Assembly (NCBI RefSeq): GCF_003255815.1
Contig: NC_037680.1
Location: 19,482,347-19,546,346, forward strand
DNA: 64,000 bases
Direction of reading: 5' to 3'
DNA from: Theropithecus gelada
Taxonomy: Eukaryota; Chordata; Mammalia; Primates; Cercopithecidae
Under the pieces are notes generated by a model, which saw nothing but the letters and a program-made list of their open reading frames with translations, had not been told where the DNA came from and searched no databases. Shown piece by piece: positions 38,311-50,786 of this stretch (position 1 is its first letter; every line of letters starts with the position of its first letter). A program made the position numbers and the translations under genes.

Positions 38311-39702
38311 GTTTGTAATAAAACACTTATCTTTTGACTAATAGTTTTAATGCACATTACTGATTTTGAGATTAATATTATCTTTATTAGCGCAAATCAG
38401 TGAATCAAACACTAATAAATAGCATTTAAACTTTTTTTGATAAATAAATTATGCTTTTATAATTACAATATTACATAAAAATTTAAGCATTCTTTTAAAA
38501 ATAACTCTATATATGGTTTGCTTTCATAGAGGAGAGTTCTAAAATGTTGACAATTATTTGCTTCCAATCTATAACATTTGTTAATTAATCATACTAAATG
38601 TTTAAACTGAATGACACAATTATCTCATACTTTAAACATGTGCCTTTCTTCTATTTCATTTTGCTTTGTATATAATTTTCTTTAATACTCCTTTGCTATC
38701 AAAACAACTCCCCACCAGGAAAAGGGTTGCAACTATTAAAGGAATGCTTGGAAATAACTTGGAAGCCCATCTGACCTTCAAATCTGTCTCTAGAATAATC
38801 TTAAGTGTATTAGATTATTATAAGAAACGTTATAACAAATCTGTGATGCCAGAGAATTTTGATGCATCCCTCCTAACTACATTTATATAAATAACAGTAT
38901 GTAAGTTTGCAAGTATGGGACCCTGGGATGAGACTTTCCTGTCTTCTCAGGTGAAGTTATAAGTATTGCCAGCAGCTCTTATTGTCTGCAGGAATTGATG
39001 ACGCATCTACCCGAAAGTGAAATCTAAGCATTCCGTAGACTCTTGCATATAATTTTCTACTTCACCGTGACTCTCAAGTAAAGTATCATGCCTACAGATA
39101 TTCAAAGCTGTTACCCCATCAACTACAAGTAAATGTTTATTTGCTATACTAAAAGAAATAAGAAACAGAGATAATGAAACCAATAAAAACATTTAAGACT
39201 ACTGAAGAAAATATAGAGGGAAAGTTCCACAACATTAGTGTAGGTAAAAACTTTTTGGATATGACTCTAAAAACACAGGTAACAAAAGCAAAAATAGACA
39301 AATGGAATTACTTCAAATTAAAAAGAAAAAAGACTTATATACAGAAAAAGAAACAATCAACAGAATAAAGAAACAATCTATAAAATGGAAGAAAATATTT
39401 GCAAACAGTACATGTGCTAATGGGTTAATATCCAAAATATATAAAGAATACCCAACAGTAAGAAAAAAAAAAAACTCATTTAAAAATGAGCTGAGGATTT
39501 GAATAGGCATTTCTTTAAAAAATTATACAAATGGCTAACTGATATATTAAAAAATACTCAACATCACTAATTATCAGGAAAATGCAAATAAAACCACAAT
39601 AAGGTATCATCTTATACCTGTTAAGTTAGGCATTGTAAAAAAAGAAGAAATATAAGTGTTAGCAATGATGTGAAGAAAAGAAAACATTTATATGTTATTA
39701 AT

Positions 39703-39885
39703 TCCTATCCTGACCACTGAAAGTTTCTCCATATTAACAAGAAGGCATCCGTACTGTCTGATCATGTGTTCACTGCAGTAGCATTTTCATTTTCTTTTAA
39801 GAACTTTTCCTTTGCAATCATAATTTTGCTGAGTGGTACAAAAAGCATAGCTTTTGGTATATCTCATGTTTTGAGATGCCTTTCT
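39703..39885 (+). repeat. Extra copy of a Tigger1 internal segment
   Basis: About 183 bp nearly match 40259-40441 of the Tigger1 copy in the same orientation, with roughly a dozen substitutions. It has no Tigger termini and sits inside L1 sequence. The L1 on either side looks as if a stretch of about 14 bp is present twice (tttatatgttatt and cttgtatttcatt, diverged). Confidence 0.85.
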
Positions 39886-40015
39886 TGTATTTCATTGGTA
39901 GAAATGTAAATTAGTACTGCTATTTTGGGTAACAGTATGCAGGTTTCTCAAAAAATTAAAAATGTAGTGACCATATGATCCAGCAATCCCACTACTAGAT
40001 ATATACAGGCACACC

Positions 40016-40947
40016 TAGAAGATACTGGAGGTTCAGTTCCAGACCACTACAATAAAGCAAATATCACAATAAAGCATGTCATAATTTTTTTTTTTTAGTT
40101 TCCTAGTACATATAAAAGTTATGTTTATACTATACTGTAGTCTATTGAGTGTGCAATGGCATTATGTTTAAAAAACCTGTACAAAATTAAATAGAGTTAG
40201 GTAGGGCCTTGCTCTGGATTAGGCTTTGGCTTAAGGAGCTGTTGTAGATGACTTCATCTTCTATCCTGACCACTGAAAGTTTCTCTACATTAGCAAGAAG
40301 GCATCTGTACTGTCTGATCATGTGGTCACTGCAGTAGCATTTTTATTTTCTTTTAAGAACTTTTCCTTTGCATTCATAATTTTGCTGAGTGGTACGAGAA
40401 GCATAGCTTTTGATATATCTTGTGTTTTGAGATGCCTTTCTCACTAAGCTTAATAATCTCTAGCTTTTGATTTAAAGTGAGAGACATGAAATTCTTCCTT
40501 TCGCTGGAACACTTAGAAGCCATTGTGGGGCTATTAGTTGACCTAATTTTAGTATTGTTGTGCTTAGAGAATAAGGAGGCCCAAGGAAAGGGAGAGAGAG
40601 AGGGAACAGTGGGTTGGTAGGCAGCCAGAACACACACAATATTTATTGATTAAGTTTGTTGTCTTTTATGGGTATGGTCTGCAGTGTTCCAAAACAATTA
40701 CAATAGTATTAGTAATATCAAAGAATATTGATCATATCACCATAACAAGTATGATCATAATAATGATAAAATTGAAATAGTGTGAGAATTACCACATTGT
40801 GACAGAGAGACAAAGTGACCACATGCTGTTGAAAAATGTCACCAATAGACAATATTGATGCAGCATTGCCATAAACCTTCTGTTTGTGAAAAATACAGTA
40901 TCTGTAAAGCACAGTAAAGTACAGCAGAATAAAATAAGGTATGCCTG
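40016..40947 (-). mobile_element. Tigger1 (pogo-like) DNA transposon, internally deleted
   Basis: Both termini are clear: CAGGCACACCTAGAAGATAC on the left and its complement ending AAGGTATGCCTG on the right, each next to a TA target duplication (40014-40015 and 40948-40949). Length is 932 bp against about 2.4 kb for the full element. The deletion joins the 3' end near 40195 to the part encoding the transposase N terminus. Confidence 0.93.
40374..40560 (-). pseudogene. Tigger1 transposase N-terminal remnant
   Basis: On the minus strand the segment MASKCSSERKNFMSLTLNQK, then LEIIKLSEKGISKHKI, matches the start of pogo-like transposases, where a CENPB-type helix-turn-helix binds the element ends. 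It runs out at the deletion within about 65 codons. CENPB and JRK are host genes of this ancestry; this copy is just a relic. Confidence 0.8.
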
Positions 40948-42469
40948 TATAACCAAAGGCAATAAAATCATTATGTTGTAACACTATCTGCATTCACTTG
41001 TTCACTGCAGCTTTCTTCACAGTAACCAAGATATGAAATAAACCACAGGGTTCATCAATGGATGAATGAATAAAGAAAATATGGTATATATACATGAGGG
41101 AATAATTTCAATATTTTAAAATAGGAAACCCTGTTATTTGTGACAGCATGGATGAATCTGGAGGACATTATTTTACGTAATACCAGCCAGACAAAGAAAG
41201 ACAAATACCACATGATCTCACTTATAAGTAGACTCTAAGAAAGTCAAACTTATAGAGACGGAGAATAAAATGACAGTTACCAGAGGCTGGAGATTGGGGA
41301 GATTAGGAAGACGTTGTTCAAAAGACACAAAATTTCAGTTAGATGGAAAAAATTACTTCAAGAGATCTATTGTACATCTTGTTGACTATGGTTAAAAGCA
41401 ATATATTGCACACTTGAAAATTACTGAGAGAATAGATTTTAAGTATTCTCAGCACAAAAAAAAGCTAAGTATGTGAGGTAATGTATATGATAAATACTGT
41501 AATTTTGCCATTCCACAATGTATACATATATGATAAAATTATGCTATATACCTTAAATATATAGAAATTTACTTGTCAATTAAAAATGTATATATTAGTA
41601 TTTAATCAAAACAAGGATCATAGAGAAGCTCTTAGATAACAGATGTCCCTTAGACAGCAGTGACTCAAAAAGACACTAAAGTAATATTTGATGACCATAT
41701 ATTCTGAAAGGAGTTAAATGTGCAAAATTCCTAATACTACATCTGTAGTTAATTTTTCATATCAATGTGGTTCCAGGATGAAATTTCAATCAAAATTACA
41801 ACTAGAGGTCAGGAGTTGCAGGTCATTATAGTGAAATTTTCTCAGAGAACAGTGAATCTAGACAGGAAAGATCAACTTCTTAATTAATGGACTAAACTAA
41901 TATATTCATTTTTGTTTATTTCTAAGAATTACAAATATAAGTTGCATTCAGTGTATTTACTGTTATCATAGAAAATTTACTTTATTGTGGGGAAAGTAAT
42001 AACTTTCTCTTAATAAGAATCTCAGTAAGGTCACCCAAATAATTTATTCATCTTTTGATATTCCTTTTAACTTAATAAGTTTTTTGAAAATAATAATTCA
42101 GACATTATAGTATACCTATCCCACAGAGATACTATTCTTTATATGTTGTCTATCATAGTAAAAAACAAAAACTATATTTAAAAAATCAAAGAGCAGTGAA
42201 TCTTTCAGAAACATAAGGATTATATTAGAAAAGCAATGACTTTTATAATTTTTTTCTTTTTCATTGATTTGATTACTTACTGCTTTCAAACATATATGCT
42301 ATATGAAATAATTTCAATGTGTGACAGACTTGGGCATGACCAGAGAGATGGAATATAGCCTATCTAAGTAACTATCTATATGCCCTAAATTTGAAAAAGC
42401 TTTATAATAAGGTGGTAGCAAGCTCTACAGTAGAAGGTAGCCAGCTTTTTCTGTTTTTTTGCAGGGCAA

Positions 42470-42640
42470 GCCTAAGGATTTTGAACTCAATAGTCAAGGC
42501 CAAATCATGGCAACCATGTACTGGGATGTTGAGGGAATTATCATGATTGACTACGAGCATCTCTAACCTGACAGTGAAGTATAGGAGTGACCGACGGAGT
42601 GAAGTACACAAGACTATCAAGGAAAAGTCTGCTGATGTCT
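42470..42640 (+). pseudogene. Possible mariner-like transposase relic
   Basis: One frame reads MATMYWDVEGIIMIDYEHL at 42508-42564, close to the WD-x2-G-I-hydrophobic-x-I-D-Y block of mariner transposases. A shifted frame continues with NLTVKYRSDRRSEVHKTIKE, which could match the next helix. No terminal repeat or catalytic Asp block is visible, so chance similarity remains possible. Confidence 0.42.
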
Positions 42641-43249
42641 CATTACAACCAAAGTTACCAACGATTGCTGAAAAAGCAGCAGCTAACCACACCAATTACA
42701 GTCAAATGCCAAACATAATTGGTAGTCACTTTAGAGCAATTGCTAAGAACAAATTAAATTACCTAATGTCAATCTAATGATTTATATTGGAAAAATCAGA
42801 CTTTTAAGGAATTTTCAGGATATCAATGCTGACAGTAAAGTTGAGAAATCACATTTCTTAAAGATAAGATTTCAGTCATTGAGTGACATTCTGGAAACTT
42901 GCCCATTTTTTCTTCTAACTTGGTGACATGTTAAGTCAAATTAATGCTGCTTATTACCCTACTGATCACTACGTGAAATAATGTCATTATTCCACAAGTA
43001 ATCAAATTTGAGAAACAAAATCTAACACAAGTGGTTGATGGCACCATTCTAAATGTAACAGTTATCAGAGAGATAATCAAAATATTGCAACAATTTTTAT
43101 TTTATTTTTAAATAATGGCATTTAAAATTTTTCTGTTTCAATTTTGGAAAAGTGTCAGAAGGCAATACTTTAGGTGTAGTTTCAATTTTCCAGGTCTGGG
43201 ATATAAGGGACTCTAAACTCTAAATTTCAACATTTGCCAGTATACTCAC

Positions 43250-43343
43250 GACAGTCATCAGGTTCATCAGATCCATCACCACAGTCATCCACAGTGTCAC
43301 ATTTCCACCAGAATGGAATACATTTGTCAGTTTTGCAACGAAA
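43250..43343 (-). CDS. LRP1B: LRP1B internal exon: LDL-receptor class A module (first of the cluster)
   Basis: The 94-nt exon encodes 31 residues plus one base. It carries five of the six cysteines of an LDLa repeat; the first cysteine lies in the preceding EGF exon. Visible motifs are FRCKTDKCIPFWWKCD and the calcium-binding acidic end DDCGDGSDEPDDC, in which the C-terminal Asp/Glu residues would co-ordinate calcium. LDLa repeats are about 40-residue ligand-binding modules. The same FWWKCDT core opens the last LDLa cluster of LRP1 (recalled), which supports the position assigned here. The acceptor is tttttaaag behind a long pyrimidine tract made of an A-rich repeat on the plus strand; the donor is gtgagt. 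Phase is 0 in and 1 out, so this exon and the EGF exon (243 nt together) would have to be skipped jointly to keep frame. Confidence 0.94.
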
Positions 43344-43379
43344 CTTTAAAAAGAAAAAAAAAGAAAAAAGAAAAAAAAT
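43344..43379 (-). promoter_or_regulatory. LRP1B: Long polypyrimidine tract at the first LDLa exon acceptor
   Basis: On the minus strand an approximately 35-nt CT-rich tract, almost all T with single C interruptions, leads directly to ttttaaag and the exon. On the plus strand it is an A-rich GAAAAA-type repeat. Confidence 0.8.
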
Positions 43380-43617
43380 GTTGAAGAACCCAGTGCCTAT
43401 ATAATGGATATTTTAAAATTTGGCAACATAGCCTAGCCTACATTTTTGCTGCAAATGTGAACAACGGTGATTTTGGAGAATTCCACAATAGGAACTAATT
43501 ACACAACAAGCTATAAGATGATCTTCCAGGAGACCATATTGTTCAGGAAAACCTCTTGAGATGACCTGCAAACACAGACAAGCTCTCACATTTACATGTT
43601 GTCTAAAAAGCTACTTG

Positions 43618-43933
43618 GTTTTGTGGTTGGTTGGTTGGCTGGTTCGTTGAGATGGGGTCTCCCTCTGTCACCCAGGTTGGAAGGCAGTGGTGTGATCTCA
43701 GCTCTCTGGAGCCTCAACTTCTTGGGCTCAAGAGATTCTCTCACCTCAGCCTCTGGAGTATTTGGGACTATAGGTATCTGCCACCTTGCCCAGCTAATTT
43801 TTGTATTTTTTGTAAAGATGAGGTTTCACCATGTTGCCAAGGCTGGTCTCAAACTCCTGGGCTCAAGTGATCCTTCCACCTAGGCCACCCAAAGTGCTGG
43901 ATCACAGGTGTAAATAAATCACCGCACCAGCCC
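43618..43933 (-). mobile_element. AluJ-like element, antisense
   Basis: Interrupted GGTT-rich tail, gagatggggtctccctctgt, and the second monomer. Flanked by aagctacttgg and gggctacttgt. Confidence 0.88.
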
Positions 43934-44139
43934 TGAAGGGCTACTTGTACACTACAGCAGCAGACATGAGTACTTGCTACAGAGATCCTGTGGCCTGAAA
44001 AGTCTATAATATTTACTATCTGGCCCTTTACAGGAAAAGTTTGGCAAACACTAAATAGGGCTAAAAACTATCAGGCATATCAGGAAGAGATATCCAGTCA
44101 AACTAATTTAGGTAATTTGAATTAATTTAATTTAATTGC

Positions 44140-44270
44140 ATTTTATTCAGAATCTTGGGCAATTCAATTAACATCTCTCAGTCTGTGTTCTTTAGCCACC
44201 AAAAGAGGATCTGAAGATAATCTGAAGTATCTTTTCCAGCTCTGTCATGCTGTGATTCCATAAACATTCC
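44140..44270 (+). repeat. Possible MIR fragment
   Basis: cttgggcaattcaattaaca and ctctcagtctgtgttcttta follow the MIR core order. Confidence 0.45.
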
Positions 44271-45644
44271 TGAACACTGAAAATACTGCCTTTAGCCATG
44301 ATGAGTATGCACCCCACATAAATTTTAAGAATATCTCTTTAAAGCATTTAAGGCCAACATAGTTCTTTTCAGTTTTCAGAATTTCTAATAAATGCACATG
44401 ATCTTTTAGGACAAAGAGAAATTCTGATAATTTTTTAAAAAGAGGTAAAAATAAGGCTCAATTTTTTTTTTCTGACTTAAAAAATTGAATGCACAGGAAA
44501 AAACTCTTAAAATAAAACTTGTTCTCCAGATTACCTAAAAAAAAACCTATTCACCAAAATATTTATTAATATGTTTTATTTGTTGTATTATCCTTTCCAC
44601 TTGAAACAGCTAAACAAAAAGTCATGAGAAAGGCAATAATTCTATTATTTATAGAAACGGAAATTTTAACTCCTCCTTTTAAAAATTAACTACTGAGTGG
44701 CAGATTAATACTAGAGAAAGTAAGTGAGTTATTATATGGCAATATTTATTTACTTACAGGCTATTTAGCATGCAAGTGACTTGATACTGGAGACAAACTA
44801 TAGGAAGTTATTATTGCATATTACTTTTATGAGAAAGGTGATTTGAACTCAAATGTAGCTGCTGAGACAGAGTAATTCTTGTTCCTATTAACTTTATTAT
44901 TGCCCCAATATAAACAGTGACCAAAAAGCTCAGTTCAGTTATGTTTTAGTAATTTATGACCATCAACTAATTACTTTCTCAGTACCACTCAGAGAGAAGG
45001 AACTAAAGACAAAAATCTCACATTCCATTCAGAGCACATGTAGCTGGAGTAGCTGTCACTAAAAAAAAAAAATTCACTTGAAATTAGTTAAACCAAGCAG
45101 TATGTAACGTTTAGTCAATTTCTCCTGGTATATCAAATTATTTTCCTCTTCAATTTAGTAGAACTTCATTGAAAAGCATATATCATAATATTCATCTAGA
45201 ATTAAAAACATTTCTAAATGTTAATTGAGATGATTTTCTAAAAGTTACTAACTTCTTTTAGAAGTGCTTATGTTGTTATTCCCATATAAGTGACTGACAG
45301 CAAGCTGGCATTTATCTTAGCATGTTACATACCAGAAAGATTTGTAACAGAAAACTATAGCCTAGGCTGAATTATTACTAATGAAAATAGATTAGCAATC
45401 TAAAGGTTTGTTTATTTAGAATACTGTTACTTTCTTCAAATAAGAGATTATTTGATGTTGGCTTTTGCTAAATTTATCTGGATATGATGGACTGGATTCA
45501 TGATAGATTTACATCATTTAAAAAATATGAGTGTGAATTTTGTCTCCCAGTGGCAATACAAGAAGGAATAGAGCTCTATGAATCCAATGGGAGATCTGAC
45601 TGTTCAACTGATTTTTCCATATTTGCTTAGCTTGTACATTTCTG

Positions 45645-45674
<30 letters not shown>
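45645..45674 (+). repeat. (TG)n microsatellite
   Basis: Fifteen uninterrupted TG units. Confidence 0.95.
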
Positions 45675-45677
<3 letters not shown>

Positions 45678-46837
45678 AAATATGAGAGGATAAAATTTAC
45701 CTTTATAGATAGTGACTGTCTGGGGATACGAGGGAAAGCAGTTACCCTTAACATTAAATATTTCTAGTCATTACAATATATTAAAACACATTAGTAGGAG
45801 AACAGCAGGTCTCCTGAGTATCCTCAAAGTCTTTCCAATCATGATTGGAAAAATATCTAAATTGCATATATTTTTTTATTCACTAAATGAGCCCGATTTA
45901 AATAAACATGAACTGTTGGAATTATATATGATATAATGATTTTGCTCTTCATTTGACTTTGATAATAACATTAAAGGGTTTTGAGTTAACGGAGGCCAGG
46001 GTAAAATATAGTTATCTTATTTTTCATGTTAATCAATATTTTATTCTCACAGGAAGATCTCTTCTGTTTCATATCTTAGCTTCATTTCTACATACTTAAA
46101 TTCAGTAACTTAAAAAAGATTAATGCTAAATATAAATATAAAACAGTCTTCATCATAAATGTTCTCTAAGACTAATATCATCATAAAATAAACTGTAGAC
46201 TGTAATTATCACCCACAAGAAAAAGCTATAAAGAAACTACTAAATATGTGTCTACTAATATGAATACCAGGATAAAATGCAATCCCAACATGGTGAAGTT
46301 TAGTTGAAACAAGAAGAGTCTCTATTTTAAAGCTTAAGTAAAGCCATTTTTAAGTTGACTTTTTTTCTAATTAAAATGATTTTCATTAAATACTTGAAAT
46401 GACTAGTGTTATATGAATTGAACTTAATCTTAACTTTTATTAGATTATCAGACTATGTTTTCAATTCTAATAGAATTCTTATTGATGTGATTTGCCTGTT
46501 TTTTCCTAAAATAATACTATTTGGTGAACATGTCATTTGTTGACAATCATTAGATGATATATCAAAATCCCTATGTAAGAATAAATAAAGAATGCAAAAT
46601 TTTCATCAAAATACTTACTAGCATGATTGTAAACTGCCTAGATAATTTGCTTCCTTTAAAGGTCTACCTCACTGAAAATCATGTTTCTACAAACTGATTT
46701 TTCTCCAAGAAGTATACAAGAGATAGATTTTCCTCTTATTAGATCAGAAAAGAACCAGAGGTAAAATGGTCTCACAAACGAGAAGATTTACAGGGATAAC
46801 CACTTAACACTTTGCATTACCTGTTCTTCATTAACTT

Positions 46838-47163
46838 TTTTTCTTTCGTTTTTTATTTGTTTTTATTTTTTGAGACAAGAGTTTCACTCTGTTGCCTAGG
46901 CTGGAATGCAGTGGAACGATCTTGGCTCACTACAGCCTCCGCCTCCGCCTCCTGGGTTCAAGCAGCAATTCTCATGTCTCACCCTCCTGAGTAGCAGGGA
47001 TTACAGGTCCATGCCACTACGCCCAGCTAATTTTTAATATTTTTTAGTAGAAATGAGGTTTCGCTATGTTGGCCAGGTGGCTCTCCAACTCCTGACCTCA
47101 AATGATGCACCTGCCTCATCCTCCCAAAGTGCTGGGATTACAGGCGTGAGCTACCGGGCCTGG
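46838..47163 (-). mobile_element. Alu, antisense
   Basis: Diverged T tail, gagacaagagtttcactctg, both monomers and a duplicated cctccgcctccgcctcc. Flanked by cattaacttttt and caattaacttctt. Confidence 0.92.
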
Positions 47164-48089
47164 GCAATTAACTTCTTCCTTGAAGATGAAACTAATGAAG
47201 TGATACCTCCTCTTTTTCAGTTGTTTTCAGAAATATGGTTGAAAAGTATTGTCCACATTTGGATTTGTTTGCTCTGTCTTGCTATTGTTAAGTTTTTAAA
47301 AATTCATGATAGACTATTGGGGATATTTAAAAATTATAAATATTTTAGTGTTGTCATCATGGATACCAAATTGGGAAATAATTTTATTAGATAAATAATA
47401 CTTTCAGGGTGAGTTAGGTTTTCATTTATTTGATTAATCTAATTTGTTGGCATTGGATAAACAGTTACAGATTTTCATATATAATATTTTTAAAAATGTT
47501 ATACCTTTGATGCCTGTAGTGAGTCTGATGTTTTACTCTCTGTGCCTTGCTATTTGAGATGTTCACCTGTGCTTCAAAGAATACCGTGATTTTGCTGTAT
47601 TTTTAGTTGACTATTAAACCATCGCCACTGTAGTGACTCAGGCAGGCATCATCTCTACTAAGCCAGTGACAGCCTCAGTTTTGGGCCTCAACAGACTGAT
47701 ATATGTATGATCACTCCAAAGCAAGAGACCAAAGATTATTCTAGAATAACCTGAGTGGACGCTACCTGAAAATTTGACTAAATAGCACCAATAGTATTGA
47801 TAATCCTGTATTAAAATATTAAAAAATGTTATTTCTCTCTTTAATTTGACCACTAAGAATAATTCAGTCACTAATTTTATCTCTCATAATGGCTTAAATT
47901 TCCAGCTCTTTAAAAATAATACTTTTTTATACAAATACTCAGGGAGGTATAATTAGAATAACACATTTTGTAATAAAAGCAGAGTCTATGGCTTGTGCTT
48001 TCAATGAGTCATCAGAACGTCCTGAGGGCAGCTCACACTACACACATGACATTTTATGTAAATTTCAGCTGCAGTATACGACAAGAGTA

Positions 48090-48290
48090 ATAAAAAAATC
48101 TACTATGTACCAGGGACTTTTCCCATTTAATCTGTATATGGCTTAGAAACAGTATAATCCCATTTAAAAGATGAGAAAACCAAGGTACCAAGAAGTAACA
48201 AACTCAATTTAAAGTCGAGTCTGGGTTATGATCACAGAGGGTCTGGCTTCAGAGTCTATGCCCTTAACCTCTACACATTCTGACTCCCTG
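48090..48290 (+). repeat. MIR SINE
   Basis: tctactatgtaccagggact, cccatttaaaagatgagaaa, and agagtctatgcccttaacct follow MIR order. Confidence 0.75.
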
Positions 48291-49225
48291 AAAAAGTTCT
48301 AGTAGTTGTTATTTATGCAGTTCTTTCGTGTATGATAGTCCTAAGTCTAATCTGAAATGCAAGCTGAGCTAAATTTAGCTTCTCCATTTTGAAGACAGAA
48401 ACAATCTAAGTGAAATTCGGTCTCTTGCAATGAAATCACTGCTAGTAACCGGAAAATTGGCAAATTCAAACACAGGATTCTAAAAATAAATTTAGTCATT
48501 TAAAAGACAAAATATAATTTGACAGTTTTATCTTAAATCCAACAAGATAGTGGCTCATGTGTTACAAAGTACAGTTTTATAATGTGATATGACTATTGTC
48601 CAAAATTTGAAAGTAATAAAATCAAGTCCATGCAACTACCATACAGTAGACAACTTAACTCCTGGGATATCTTCAACTGAAAATAATTAAGTTTTAAAGA
48701 AAAAGAGGTTTCAGAAGAAAGTTATTTTGATCATATAATTTATTTTAATAAAAACAAAATCTAGAGACTTACTCTCTATATATCTTTTCCATATCACCAA
48801 CTCTAAGAAATGGAAAGTGGGGACAGTGACATAGAGCATATTATCTGGAGAGATTTCCTGCTCTGTTTAAACTCCACCTCCTTTTACCTACACCATTCCT
48901 CAATCACCTTGCCTTATTAAACTACATAAATCTCCTCTGTTGTTGCTGTTATGCCCACTTAGGATTTGAGACATTATTTGTGTGGATCTGTGAAACACTT
49001 TTTTCTTTCTCTTTCTTTTTTGTTTGTTTGTTTGTTCGTTTCCTTTTTGGCCTTTATTTATTCTTCCTAATGGCTAAGGCCCATTTTAATGAGGTGTTAT
49101 AGTGCTTTTCCTTTATTCTGTGACCATCTCTACAATGTATGGAATGATCATTCAATGTTATGCTAAACAAAAGAACTGATGTTTCACCATACACTCTATA
49201 AGAAGATTCGCAGACCTCCACTCAC

Positions 49226-49374
49226 CTGGCTGGCTGTGCAGTTGGATAGGCAAGTCCTATTATCAGCTGCCAGATAGAAGTTGGTGGGACATGCACAAGT
49301 GTGGGTTTTTCCAGGGGCTAAAAGGCACAGATGACTGCAACCACCATTATTTATCATGCAGAGATGTTTGGAGA
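49226..49374 (-). CDS. LRP1B: LRP1B internal exon: EGF-like module and first cysteine of an LDLa module
   Basis: The 149-nt exon begins with two bases that finish a valine codon and then encodes 49 residues, ending exactly on a codon. The cysteine pattern of an EGF-like domain is clear: CMINNGGCSHLC, then CAC and a final C after AADNRT. The NNGGCSHLC core is the hallmark of EGF modules that close propellers in LRP1 and LRP1B. Two potential N-glycosylation sequons are visible (NRT and NCT). The last residues, NCTASQ, supply the first cysteine of the next LDLa repeat, so that repeat is split by the intron. Flanks are ctgtag (acceptor) and gtgagt (donor). The exon follows the YWTD exon across an 855-bp intron. 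Its odd length and phase (1 in, 0 out) mean that skipping it alone would shift the frame. Confidence 0.94.
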
Positions 49375-50446
<1,072 letters not shown>

Positions 50447-50726
50447 TCAGTCTTGGAAGACTGCCAGTTAAAATATTCAATACTACATGGGCTGACAGAT
50501 ACAACTGCTACAGAACTTCATGTGAATAATTGCTGTGACAACCTGTCAGGCCAGCAAAGTTCTTTATTACCGGTTAAGAGAATGCAGGATTGGGCACAGG
50601 AGCTAGCTTTGCTCAGATTTGGCTTGGTTCAATCACTGGAAAAAAAAAATGAATGTGATTCTTTCACCATTAAAGCCTGCTTCACCAGAAACAAATACCA
50701 TCCACCATTTTAAAATTCATAATTTA

Positions 50727-50786
50727 CATATATGTGTGTATGTGTGTGTATACATACACACATATTTACATATATACATATATATC
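50727..50786 (+). repeat. Near-palindromic TG/TA/CA tract
   Basis: gtgtgtatacatacacac-type sequence flanked by further TATATA steps. It lies about 310 bp upstream of the propeller exon acceptor in transcript terms. Confidence 0.75.

Larger units (their letters stand above)
39180..41595 (+). mobile_element. Old L1 (L1MA/L1MB-type) 3' part, invaded by Tigger1 and a Tigger1-derived fragment
   Basis: ORF2 C-terminal text (ttttggatatgactctaaaa; atgatccagcaatcccacta) runs into a typical L1M 3' UTR (tctattgtacatcttgttga; gtatacatatatgataaaat) ending ttgtcaattaaaaatg. Foreign blocks are 39703-39885 and 40016-40947. Remaining ORF fragments are not functional. Confidence 0.85.
37142..43249 (-). other. 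LRP1B: LRP1B intron between first and second LDLa exons
   Basis: A 6.1-kb intron holding an Alu, a MIR (38103-38310), an old L1 invaded by Tigger1 and by a Tigger1-derived fragment, and a mariner-like relic. 38330-39170, 41600-42470 and 42790-43249 show no recognisable repeat or gene. Confidence 0.8.
43344..49225 (-). other. LRP1B: LRP1B intron between EGF exon and first LDLa exon
   Basis: A 5.9-kb intron holding two antisense Alus, a (TG)n tract at 45645-45674, a possible MIR piece near 44140-44270, a MIR at 48090-48290 and a TTTG-rich tract at about 49017-49041. Stretches 44270-45640, 45675-46830 and 47165-48090 hold nothing I can name. Confidence 0.8.
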
